Part shown: piece after piece, positions 1 through 5,929 of the stretch | Numbering within the stretch: position 1 is the stretch's first letter | Layout of the letters: every line of letters begins with the position of its first letter | Assembly (NCBI GenBank): GCA_009784355.1 | Contig: WRBU01000082.1 | Span: 1 to 6,084 of the forward strand | Source: Defluviitaleaceae bacterium | GTDB taxonomy: Bacteria > Bacillota > Clostridia > Lachnospirales > WRAX01 | Direction: 5' to 3' | Length of the DNA stretch: 6,084 nt | Notes under the pieces: model-generated | What the model was told of the DNA's origin: nothing | Database searches by the model: none | Seen by the model: only the letters and a program-made list of their open reading frames with translations | Made by a program: the position numbers and the translations under genes

Positions 1-191
1 CCAAGCACAAAGTCAAAAGGAAAAATTGATGCCTGAATTGCAACTGACCAAAACAGGGTGTGCAAATCTCCACGCTCTGCCGCATTTCCCATCTCTCTAA
101 ACAAAAAAGCTACCAACACGGATACTGCGGCGGATATTATGGAGAAAATAATGGCGATGGTTAGGTTAAATTTGGATTTTTTTGAACTCAT
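1..191 (-). CDS. ABC exporter-like membrane protein, N-terminal fragment (cut by window edge)
   Basis: The minus strand is open from an ATG at 191-189 to the window edge, giving 63 residues with no stop. The start has a G-rich Shine-Dalgarno (TAGGGGG, 210-204) and a strong promoter further upstream. The protein begins MSSKKSKFNL, followed by a hydrophobic segment at about residues 10-31, then FREMGNAAERGDLHTLFW and a second hydrophobic stretch. A first transmembrane helix, a short loop of the type 'lid.a..gdl..l', and then helix two is the usual opening of the transmembrane domain of half-size ABC exporters in Firmicutes. The helices and start are seen directly; the ABC assignment rests on family resemblance of a short piece. 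The ATP-binding domain would lie outside the window, so another polytopic membrane protein is possible. Confidence 0.62.
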   Translation of the reverse strand, partial: MSSKKSKFNLTIAIIFSIISAAVSVLVAFLFREMGNAAERGDLHTLFWSVAIQASIFPFDFVL

Positions 192-255
192 AAAGTTTGA
201 TGTCCCCCTAAATATTAATTGTAGATGCGAGAGTTTAAAGCTCTTTATATTTGAA

Positions 256-284
256 ACTATATCATAACCCAATGCAACTGTCAA
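256..284 (-). promoter_or_regulatory. SigA-type promoter for the leftward ABC-like gene
   Basis: Read on the minus strand, TTGACA (284-279) is followed after 17 nt by TATAGT (261-256), with an upstream TGA giving an extended -10 (TGn). The -35 matches the consensus fully and the -10 at five of six positions. Transcription would start near 249, about 58 nt before the start codon at 191. No experimental evidence; the match is by eye. Confidence 0.7.
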
Positions 285-350
285 TCAACTGATGGTTGAA
301 TTTTGATAAGGCTTTAATATTAGAACAGCATTAAATGTACAATTTAGGCT
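285..350. promoter_or_regulatory. Candidate operator region between divergent promoters
   Basis: Two dyad elements lie between the back-to-back promoters. TCAAC-TGATG-GTTGA (285-299) abuts the -35 box of the leftward promoter. An imperfect 24-bp palindrome at 327-350, centred on GTAC (337-340), has nine of twelve base pairs matching and ends about 11 bp before the -35 box of the rightward promoter. CAACTG also occurs twice, 11 bp apart (275-280 and 286-291). They could bind a repressor or activator. AT-rich DNA gives such patterns by chance and no regulator gene is in view, so this is only a candidate. Confidence 0.25.
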
Positions 351-361
351 TCTGCTTTATG

Positions 362-391
362 TTGACAATTACTAGGGGCTTATGGTAAAAT
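362..391 (+). promoter_or_regulatory. SigA-type promoter for the gerW/degV operon
   Basis: TTGACA (362-367) is followed after 18 nt by TAAAAT (386-391), preceded by TGG (383-385) as an extended -10. The -35 matches consensus fully and the -10 at five of six. The start of transcription would be near 398, giving a leader of about 24 nt before the ATG at 422. It is a housekeeping-type promoter. In B. subtilis ytfI-ytfJ is known as a SigF (forespore) operon; I could not find a convincing SigF-like pair here by eye. Confidence 0.68.
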
Positions 392-421
392 AATGGCAAT
401 ACTATATAAAGTGGAGAGAAA

Positions 422-673
422 ATGAAATATAATTTGTGCATTAAGGAAAATGACAGCAGTTTGCTGCATATAATTAGACAAAAGGACATGCCCCGCTTTG
501 GAGGCGGCATGGCTGTTGTTAGTGTACACAAAAACGAGCAAAAGTCTTATGAAGCAGTGAGGGAGCTTGTGGAGGATTTTTGCAAGCTGTTTTGGGATAA
601 AGGCAAAGAGCCTAATTTCCGACATTTTAAAAAATGGGCAAGACGGACGGCCAAACAGGCGGTGCGCAAATGA
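422..673 (+). CDS. Unrecognised small basic protein (83 aa), first gene of the operon
   Basis: I do not recognise this protein. It starts at an ATG with GGAGAG four nt upstream (413-418), directly behind a strong promoter, and its stop overlaps the next start as ATGA (670-673), so it is very likely translated and coupled to the next gene. It has no transmembrane segment or signal peptide. The middle carries a glycine run (RFGGGMAVVSV, about residues 25-35), then a probably helical stretch (SYEAVRELVEDFCKLFW, residues 42-58), and the C-terminus is strongly basic (HFKKWARRTAKQAVRK, residues 68-83). The basic tail could bind nucleic acid or the membrane surface, but nothing more can be said. No cysteine pairs or catalytic motifs are visible. 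Confidence 0.65.
   Translation: MKYNLCIKENDSSLLHIIRQKDMPRFGGGMAVVSVHKNEQKSYEAVRELVEDFCKLFWDKGKEPNFRHFKKWARRTAKQAVRK
657..672 (+). promoter_or_regulatory. Shine-Dalgarno that decides the start of the Lit-like/DUF2953 gene
   Basis: AGGCGG (657-662) sits 7 nt before the ATG at 670, while the earlier in-frame ATG at 634 has only an A-rich stretch before it. The ATG at 670 also forms an ATGA junction with the stop of the 83-aa gene. Both points favour 670 as the start, 12 codons shorter than the longest reading. Confidence 0.7.
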
Positions 674-2262
674 AAAATGGGCAAAGGCGAACTAAAAATC
701 TGCTCATATTTTGCGGTGTGGTGTCTGCGTTATCACTTCTTGCTCTTGTGCTTATGATGGGTGTACACATACCCTCCTTTGGCATGTGGTTTTATTACTG
801 GCAGTATGAAGCAAATAACACATATGCCACAATAGGCATAGACCCAAGGGATTTGCACGAAGTAACCCGCCATATGATTGATTATTTACGGGGCGGGGCG
901 GACTATTTGCAAATTGAAACTGTTGTTTGGGGCAGTGTGCGTCCATTTTTTAGCGACATTGAAATACGTCATATGGTGGATGTGCGCAATTTGTCCGTTG
1001 CATCTATTTGGATACGCAATATTTCTGCCTTGGTGTTTGCCTTTTCTTTTATACCTTTTATTGCCTTTGTCGTCAAAGAGAAAAAGCCCAAACAGCGTGT
1101 AAAGCGCAAGAGGGCGGCTAGGCGGTATTTATTTGGTGCTTGGCAAAATATTGTTGCGGGGCTAATGGCTGCTGTTTTTGTGCTTGCTTTTATTATTTCC
1201 ATTGACTGGATGGCAGCGTGGGTGGTCTTCCATCTAATTTTTTTTAACAACGACTACTGGATATTAAACCCAACAATGGACTTGCTGATTAACATTACGC
1301 CCGCTGAATTTTTTACGGCAATATCTATTTTTGTTGGTGGGTTCTTTGCCGTTGGTATGTTGTTGATGCTCGTTATATCACGCATTGCGCTAAAACGCTC
1401 ATCCCGTTTTGCAAAAATTTGCTACCTAGTAATGGCTATAAGTGCGCTGGGAATGTTGCAAACTCTTGATATTTTTAATGTTTTGGGTGTACTGCGCATT
1501 TTGGGTATTGTGCTTGCTTGCGTTGTCGGCTTTATCCTGCTTATTTTCGGGCTTGCTTTTTTTACCAAACTGCGTTATGATGTAATTGCGAAAAAAAATG
1601 ATTTTGACGCTTCTTTTGAGTATACTGCAAAAACTACATGGTTTTTGGGGTTGGTGCGGGTTTTTGTTCAAAACGGACAAAAGCCAACCATGCATATCTT
1701 TGGTAAAAAACTCGACCTTGATAAAACTGGGGAAGACTTGCAGCCGCCCGCAGAAATATTAATAAGCGAAGTCAACCTTGAAGCAGAGCTTCCAAAACCA
1801 CCAAAGCGCAAAGGGCGTTTTAAGGCAAAATGGGAGCAACTCAAAGGATACATCGAATATTACGAAGAAATTGACGAAAAAATTGGCATTAGAGCCATTT
1901 TGGCGGTAGGCTGGCTTGCAATAAAGCGTGCCGTCAAAAAGATAAAACCCAAGAAATTCCGCTTGCGTGGAGAGTTTGGACTTGAAGAACCCGACCAAAC
2001 GGGGATGGCTATGGCTGTGGTTTCGGGTTTGCAGGCGTTAGGGCTTGACATTGTTATAGACGGCAATTTTGAAGAAAAGGCATTGCAGCTTGACCTCCAC
2101 ACAAAAGGCGGTTTTCGTATGTCATCGTTATTATGGATAGGTGTAAGGCTCTGGTTTGCAAAGCCAATACGCCGTTTACGAAAGTTTATTAAGGGTAAAA
2201 TTCCTAAAAATAAAAAATCACGTTTAAGACGAAAGGATGACAAAAATGGGTACAGAATTTAA
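670..2262 (+). CDS. Lit-like (DUF1461/TIGR01906) membrane domain fused to DUF2953 (YtfI-like) domain
   Basis: A 530-aa polytopic membrane protein made of two modules usually found as separate proteins of roughly 200-230 aa. Residues 1-240 look like DUF1461/TIGR01906, the family that includes Lit, the lipoprotein intramolecular transacylase that makes lyso-form lipoproteins. Its four probable helices are near 9-31, 114-135, 159-178 and 215-240. The extracytoplasmic loop carries HMIDYLRGG (68-76) and RPFFSDIEIRHMVDV (91-105), and HLIFFNNDYW (188-197) precedes helix 4. A further helix may lie near 248-266. From about 270 the pattern is DUF2953: a helix (272-298), LRYDVIAKK, then after a charged linker GEFGLEEPDQTGMAMAVVSG (434-453) and a basic tail. 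DUF2953 next to gerW matches B. subtilis ytfI-ytfJ. H188 fits a histidine conserved in the family; the equivalent of the other catalytic histidine of Lit is not clear (H101 is a candidate), so transacylase activity is uncertain. Confidence 0.8.
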   Translation: MKNGQRRTKNLLIFCGVVSALSLLALVLMMGVHIPSFGMWFYYWQYEANNTYATIGIDPRDLHEVTRHMIDYLRGGADYLQIETVVWGSVRPFFSDIEIRHMVDVRNLSVASIWIRNISALVFAFSFIPFIAFVVKEKKPKQRVKRKRAARRYLFGAWQNIVAGLMAAVFVLAFIISIDWMAAWVVFHLIFFNNDYWILNPTMDLLINITPAEFFTAISIFVGGFFAVGMLLMLVISRIALKRSSRFAKICYLVMAISALGMLQTLDIFNVLGVLRILGIVLACVVGFILLIFGLAFFTKLRYDVIAKKNDFDASFEYTAKTTWFLGLVRVFVQNGQKPTMHIFGKKLDLDKTGEDLQPPAEILISEVNLEAELPKPPKRKGRFKAKWEQLKGYIEYYEEIDEKIGIRAILAVGWLAIKRAVKKIKPKKFRLRGEFGLEEPDQTGMAMAVVSGLQALGLDIVIDGNFEEKALQLDLHTKGGFRMSSLLWIGVRLWFAKPIRRLRKFIKGKIPKNKKSRLRRKDDKNGYRI

Positions 2263-2644
2263 CAATAATATTGCTACAATGTTTGAGCATTTAGACGGTT
2301 TTGTGTCAAGTAAAACTGTTGTGGGCGAGCCTATTTTGGCGGGGGACACAACTATTATTCCGCTTGTTGATGTTAGTATTGGTATGGGCGGCGGCTCTAC
2401 AGGGGCAGACGGCGGCGAAAAGCCGAAAAAAGAAACGAAGTCCATGGGCGGTTTGGGTGCAAAAATGAAGCCCTCTGCTATGTTGGTTATTACAAACGGA
2501 AATGTACAACTTGTCAACATTAAGCATCAAGACAGCATTAGCAAGTTGATTGACATGATTCCTTCCATCACAAATAAAATTGATTTTGGGAATATTTTGA
2601 AAAGGAAAGACAAGGGCAGTGACGCGCCTAATGTTTCAGAGTAA
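2246..2644 (+). CDS. gerW: GerW family sporulation protein (YtfJ)
   Basis: A 132-aa protein with the GerW/YtfJ layout: an N-terminal helix (NNNIATMFEHLDGFV, residues 6-20), TVVGEPI (24-30) as in the family's 'iiGdPi', a strand region TTIIPLVDVSIGMGGG (35-50), a variable Gly/Lys-rich insert (51-75), then PSAMLVITNGNVQLVNI (76-92) and an amphipathic helix LIDMIPSITNKI (101-112) like the family's 'ldl.P...dki'. GerW is a forespore protein required for normal germination in B. subtilis; its molecular role is not well defined. The start at 2246 is chosen because AAAGGATG lies 8 nt upstream; an in-frame ATG at 2237 is too close to any ribosome site. It overlaps the preceding DUF2953 end by 17 nt, which suggests translational coupling and supports a joint function. 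Confidence 0.9.
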   Translation: MGTEFNNNIATMFEHLDGFVSSKTVVGEPILAGDTTIIPLVDVSIGMGGGSTGADGGEKPKKETKSMGGLGAKMKPSAMLVITNGNVQLVNIKHQDSISKLIDMIPSITNKIDFGNILKRKDKGSDAPNVSE

Positions 2645-2665
2645 TTAATTTGGAGGGATGATATT

Positions 2666-3547
2666 ATGGGCAAGTTGCAAATTGTTACTGATTCATGCTG
2701 CAATTTATCGCATGAAGCCATCGACGCACTGGGGCTTGAAATTTTGAGTCTTGCGTATGTGGTAAACGGTGTGGAACATTTAGGTTATGTAAAGGGTCAA
2801 AAATTTGATTTTGAAGCGTTCCACAAGGTTATTGGCAGCAAAACGCCGGCAAGTACGCAGCAAGCTACCCCGCAACAGGCAAGGGAGCTTTGTGAACCTA
2901 TTTTGCAAAGAGGCGATGACATTTTGTATGTTGGCTTTTCCTCTGGACTTTCTGGAACATATGATGCTGTTTGTGTTGCGCTAAAAGGACTTAAAGAAGA
3001 ATACCCCGACTGCGAAATTAACCACGTTGACGGGCTTTCTGCCACGGGCGGGCAAGGTGTTTTGGTTGAGCTTGCTTGCAAGTTGCGGGACGAAGGTAAA
3101 AATGGACAAGAAATTGCTGAATATATCAAAAAAGCGGCACAGCATATACACCATCATTTCACAGTGGACGACCTATTTTACCTTAAGCGTGGAGGACGTT
3201 TGACTGCCATCAAAGCCATTATGGGTACTGCCCTAAATGTAAAGCCCGTAATGACCGTAAGCAAAAAAGGTAAACTTGTACCCACAGGCAAAGCAAAAGG
3301 GCGCAAAAAGTCCCTCGAAGCCCTTGTGGAAAACACCACCGACGTGGATGTTGCCGCATACAACAAAATTTGGGCAGTACACGCAAATGCCCTTGAAGAC
3401 GCAAATTACTGCGCCGAGCTTCTGCGTGCCAAACATCCAAATTGTGAAGTTTACGTAACCGACCTTGAGGCTGTTATATCTACTCATACAGGGCCGGGAG
3501 TTATTGCTATTTGTTATCTTGGTATCAATCCAAGAGCTGTTGAATAA
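2666..3547 (+). CDS. DegV family fatty-acid-binding protein (FakB-like)
   Basis: At 293 aa this is the normal length for DegV/FakB proteins, which bind a fatty acid and present it to the kinase FakA for phosphorylation and entry into phospholipid synthesis. The hallmarks are in order: IVTDSCCNL (6-14), STQQATPQQ (63-71), the acyl-carboxylate/phosphate loop GFSSGLSGTY (90-99), VDGLSATGGQG (121-131), HHHFTVDDLFYLKRGGRLT (162-180), the basic KGRKKSLEALV (211-221) and THTGPGVIAICYLG (273-286). The protein has no membrane segment and should be cytosolic. The ATG has a near-perfect GGAGGG 8 nt upstream (2652-2657). It lies 21 nt after gerW without an obvious promoter of its own and ends just before a strong terminator, so it is probably the last gene of the operon. 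The bound lipid cannot be told from sequence, and no fakA is in view. Confidence 0.93.
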   Translation: MGKLQIVTDSCCNLSHEAIDALGLEILSLAYVVNGVEHLGYVKGQKFDFEAFHKVIGSKTPASTQQATPQQARELCEPILQRGDDILYVGFSSGLSGTYDAVCVALKGLKEEYPDCEINHVDGLSATGGQGVLVELACKLRDEGKNGQEIAEYIKKAAQHIHHHFTVDDLFYLKRGGRLTAIKAIMGTALNVKPVMTVSKKGKLVPTGKAKGRKKSLEALVENTTDVDVAAYNKIWAVHANALEDANYCAELLRAKHPNCEVYVTDLEAVISTHTGPGVIAICYLGINPRAVE

Positions 3548-3554
3548 TTAATTT

Positions 3555-3591
3555 AAAAAGACAAGACACGATGAAGTGTCCTGTCTTTTTT
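3555..3591. terminator. Bidirectional intrinsic terminator between converging operons
   Basis: An inverted repeat runs AAAAAGACA-A-GACAC (3555-3569), loop GATGAA (3570-3575), GTGTC-C-TGTCTTTTT (3576-3590), with one A/C mismatch and a run of six T at 3586-3591. Because the stem begins with a run of A, it also ends in a T run on the minus strand. It can therefore stop the degV operon from the left and the DUF262-HNH operon from the right. The TAA stop of the DUF262-HNH gene (3592-3590) sits at its edge. Confidence 0.88.
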
Positions 3592-4687
3592 ATTTGTTGC
3601 TTTTGCGCCTGTTGCAATCTATGCAGAGCATTTGGCAGTTTTCTGTATTAGTTTTACCACCTTTGCTCCATGGGGTGATGTGGTCTGCTTCCATTTTCGT
3701 TAAAAGGAAATTGTTGTTACATGCAACGCACATACCGCCTTGACGTTCGTATGCGGAGCGTCTCATGCTTTCCGTGAATTTACGTATATTTAGGTGTTTT
3801 TCATCACGATTTAAAACATAGGCGTAAATGCCTTTCTGGTTTGTAATATCATCGTCCATGAGTAGGCGTGAAATTTCTTCTTCTATTGATACTGCATCAA
3901 GCATTTCGTCGCGGTGAACATCATACAACACGCCCCAGTTTAAGCCTTTTTGTAAGTTGCGATAGTTTGAAAAGGTCAGCTTTGCCCAATTTATCACATT
4001 ACTAAAATATGTCCAAAGTTCGTTGGCATTGGGGTCATTTTGATGAGTGGACATGTAGCCTTCAATGCTTCCTTTGCTAATCCATTTTAATGCTGTTTCC
4101 AAAAAGTCTTGTCGTATTGGTGAACCATTGATATAATCACTAGCCAATCCGTAAGCTGGGCAACCTGTTTTGCTGAACCACGCTTTTGCGTCAGCTAACC
4201 ATGCCCCTGTATATACGGCATTACGAAGCTCTTGCTGTGTCAGTTCTACGCCCGCAATATTAATTATTTTGAACCAATCCAATTTTTCTTTGTCGTTTCC
4301 CTCACAAAAATAAATCATTAGCTCGTAATCCAAAATTTGTTGCTTTTCGGTGCTTGTCAAGCTGTGAAAATATTTGAGATGCCCATCTGGGAAAACAGTA
4401 GCAAATTTTCCGTCAACAAATTGGCTAAAACTGATAGTTCGTTGTTGCCCGTCAATTATTTCATAACTACCGTCTTCGTTTACAGCCCAATACATAACAT
4501 TTAGCGGAAAACCTTTAAGTATTGTGTCGATAACAGCATTGCGCTCTTTTTCTTTATACACAAATTCACGTTGATACTTTGGGCGAATGTTCAATCTTCC
4601 GTCATAACCAAAAACACCACCTTCTCGTAAATCTTCAAAGCCACTCGCTACTTCACGAATAGTTAATTTTTTTAGCTCGATTTTCAT
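3590..4687 (-). CDS. DUF262 protein with C-terminal HNH endonuclease (putative restriction subunit)
   Basis: A 365-aa soluble protein with two recognisable parts. The N-terminal DUF262 (GmrS/ParB-like fold) shows RPKYQREFVY (35-44), IDTILKGFPLNV (53-64) and the diagnostic IIDGQQR (77-83), plus ELTQQELRNAVYTG (148-161). In GmrSD-type enzymes this fold binds and hydrolyses nucleotide. The C-terminus is an HNH nuclease: CVAC (320-323), ADHITPWSKGG (334-344), N350, and LCIDCNRRK (354-362). C320, C323, C355 and C358 would hold a zinc ion, and D335/H336, N350 and N359 fit the metal-binding and catalytic positions. There is no DUF1524 domain, which separates it from classical GmrSD. The start has GGAG about 9 nt upstream and overlaps the methyltransferase stop as ATGA, so the pair is translated together. 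I infer it is the cutting partner; its site is unknown. Confidence 0.88.
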   Translation of the reverse strand: MKIELKKLTIREVASGFEDLREGGVFGYDGRLNIRPKYQREFVYKEKERNAVIDTILKGFPLNVMYWAVNEDGSYEIIDGQQRTISFSQFVDGKFATVFPDGHLKYFHSLTSTEKQQILDYELMIYFCEGNDKEKLDWFKIINIAGVELTQQELRNAVYTGAWLADAKAWFSKTGCPAYGLASDYINGSPIRQDFLETALKWISKGSIEGYMSTHQNDPNANELWTYFSNVINWAKLTFSNYRNLQKGLNWGVLYDVHRDEMLDAVSIEEEISRLLMDDDITNQKGIYAYVLNRDEKHLNIRKFTESMRRSAYERQGGMCVACNNNFLLTKMEADHITPWSKGGKTNTENCQMLCIDCNRRKSNK

Positions 4688-5853
4688 GTGTCGTCTCCTA
4701 TCCGCTTAATTATAATTCGGGCATATATGCTTGAATAAAGCTCGTCTGATTCAACATCTTTAAATGCAGGAGGCTTTGTATCGGTTAAGGGGTTATACTT
4801 ACGATATAGCGTGCCTTTTGCATTGATTGTATATTTGCCCGTGGGCTTCCCATCTTTAAGTATTTCCATCTTTCTCTCGCTTGAAAAATTGATGCTTCCA
4901 ACAATGCCCAAAGCAATAACTTCAAATTGTTCGGGATTGTATTTGTCCAAAAAAGTAATTGGAACACCCATAGCCCCGTTATAATCATGTGGAATTTCAG
5001 ATACTTTATCTATATTTATTGCGTTATAATTCTCGTAACTAGGAAAATCTTCGTCTTTGTACTTTTTATATAGTTTCAATTTTTCTTTTCTAAATGGTAC
5101 ATCTAAATTAGTAAACCAGCGAACGCCTTTAACACGTATATACTTATTTCCTTGCTCGTCAACTCTAAATCCAGCCGCCTGCAATGGATAGGAATCAGGC
5201 ACTCTGAATTCCCTGTCGCCACTATGTATACTCTCTCCAAGCCAAATTTTGTTTGCTGCTATAAGTCTAAAAATTTCCTTATAAGTTATTGCGTTTACAT
5301 TACCTTTGATTATGAATTTCTTTTCGTGCTCTATAAGCTGCGCTACATAATCACGAAATAACGAAAAAGGAGGGTTGGTAACGACTATGTCAGCTTCCTT
5401 TAAGAGTTCTATGCATTCTGGCGAGCGGAAGTCACCATCTCCATTTAGTCGAGTTAGAGCATTTTCTTTATGTTCTAAAAGCCACTCGATGTCTGCTTGG
5501 TCAAAGGCACCGTCCTTATTGTAGTCGTCTACTTCAGTTATTTCAATTTTATGTGGAACTTTTGTCGTCCTCTTTTCAGGTTGTTCATAAGGGAATAAAG
5601 ATAATTGAGTATCGGCAATAGGAGACCCCATATAACAAGTTGCGATTAGTTTTTTTAAGCCTAACATATTAAAATTCATAGCAAAGTATTTGAAGAAATT
5701 ACTTTCGTATGGGTCGTCGCAGTTGCAAAAAATTATTTTATCTTTAAAATCTTTGCGATAATAGTACATTTCTTCTTCAATGACCGCAATTTGCGTGTAA
5801 AACTCGTCAGCCTTATTTTTTTTTGCAACTTGAAGCAATTTTTGCTCGCCCAT
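4684..5853 (-). CDS. EcoRI-family adenine-specific DNA methyltransferase
   Basis: A 389-aa protein of the M.EcoRI type, which methylates adenine at N6 using S-adenosylmethionine. The N-terminus has DEFYTQ (16-21) and the family block IIFCNCDDPYESNFFKYF (40-57), which stands in the place of the SAM-binding motif I. LGLKKLIATCY (64-74) follows, and the catalytic motif IV is NPPF (160-163) in ADIVVTNPPFSLFRDYV. Further family features are GNVNAITYKEIF (184-195) and the aromatic RWFTNLD (245-251). It is longer than M.EcoRI (326 aa), mainly through an insert near 88-150 with GDGDFRSPECIELL (138-151) and a longer C-terminus. The ATG at 5853 has AAAGGGGG 8 nt upstream. It is the first gene of the cassette, with its own promoter. 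Whether it recognises GAATTC like EcoRI cannot be told from sequence. Confidence 0.93.
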   Translation of the reverse strand: MGEQKLLQVAKKNKADEFYTQIAVIEEEMYYYRKDFKDKIIFCNCDDPYESNFFKYFAMNFNMLGLKKLIATCYMGSPIADTQLSLFPYEQPEKRTTKVPHKIEITEVDDYNKDGAFDQADIEWLLEHKENALTRLNGDGDFRSPECIELLKEADIVVTNPPFSLFRDYVAQLIEHEKKFIIKGNVNAITYKEIFRLIAANKIWLGESIHSGDREFRVPDSYPLQAAGFRVDEQGNKYIRVKGVRWFTNLDVPFRKEKLKLYKKYKDEDFPSYENYNAINIDKVSEIPHDYNGAMGVPITFLDKYNPEQFEVIALGIVGSINFSSERKMEILKDGKPTGKYTINAKGTLYRKYNPLTDTKPPAFKDVESDELYSSIYARIIIKRIGDDT

Positions 5854-5900
5854 TACTTATGCCCCCTTTGCAGAATGTAATTATAAACAAACTTATAATC

Positions 5901-5929
5901 ATTATACTACACAATGATAAAAAAATCAA
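5901..5929 (-). promoter_or_regulatory. SigA-type promoter for the methyltransferase/DUF262-HNH operon
   Basis: On the minus strand TTGATT (5929-5924) is followed after 17 nt by a perfect TATAAT (5906-5901). Transcription should begin near 5894, leaving a leader of about 40 nt before the ATG at 5853. A perfect inverted repeat TATAAT-C-ATTATA (5894-5906) covers the -10 box and the likely start point, and could be an operator. Another TATAAT (5885-5880) lacks a -35 partner. Confidence 0.72.

Larger units (their letters stand above)
192..421. other. Divergent intergenic region
   Basis: This 230-nt gap between the leftward ABC-like gene and the rightward operon holds the two promoters (256-284 minus, 362-391 plus), the candidate dyads between them, and the two leaders. 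I see no conserved riboswitch, tRNA or small gene with a ribosome site in it. Confidence 0.7.

Noticed and set aside
58..267. Open frame on the plus strand of 69 aa
   Set aside because: It has no ribosome site and is antisense to the better supported membrane protein (191-1, minus), which has a strong Shine-Dalgarno and promoter.
488..509. GC-rich inverted repeat (ATGCC...GGCAT) inside the 83-aa gene
   Set aside because: The pairing is imperfect, lies within a coding region and has no T run, so neither terminator nor attenuator is supported.
380..625. Minus-strand open frames of 66 and 81 aa opposite the 83-aa gene
   Set aside because: Neither has a promoter or ribosome site in its direction; the plus-strand gene has both plus a coupled downstream start.
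634..669. Earlier in-frame ATG for the fusion gene, adding 12 residues
   Set aside because: No Shine-Dalgarno before it, and the added residues are polar and unlike the usual start, a few basic residues before helix one. ATG 670 has AGGCGG and the ATGA junction.
2237..2245. Earlier in-frame ATG for gerW
   Set aside because: The GG is directly next to the ATG, too close for a ribosome site, while ATG 2246 has AAAGGATG at good spacing.
3590..4687. Calling the nuclease a classical GmrSD type IV enzyme
   Set aside because: The C-terminus is a zinc-type HNH domain rather than DUF1524, and a methyltransferase partner argues against a modification-dependent enzyme.
5891..5910. TATAAT on the plus strand (5894-5899) as a rightward promoter
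   Set aside because: There is no rightward gene within reach and no good -35; it is the second half of the palindrome at the leftward -10 box.
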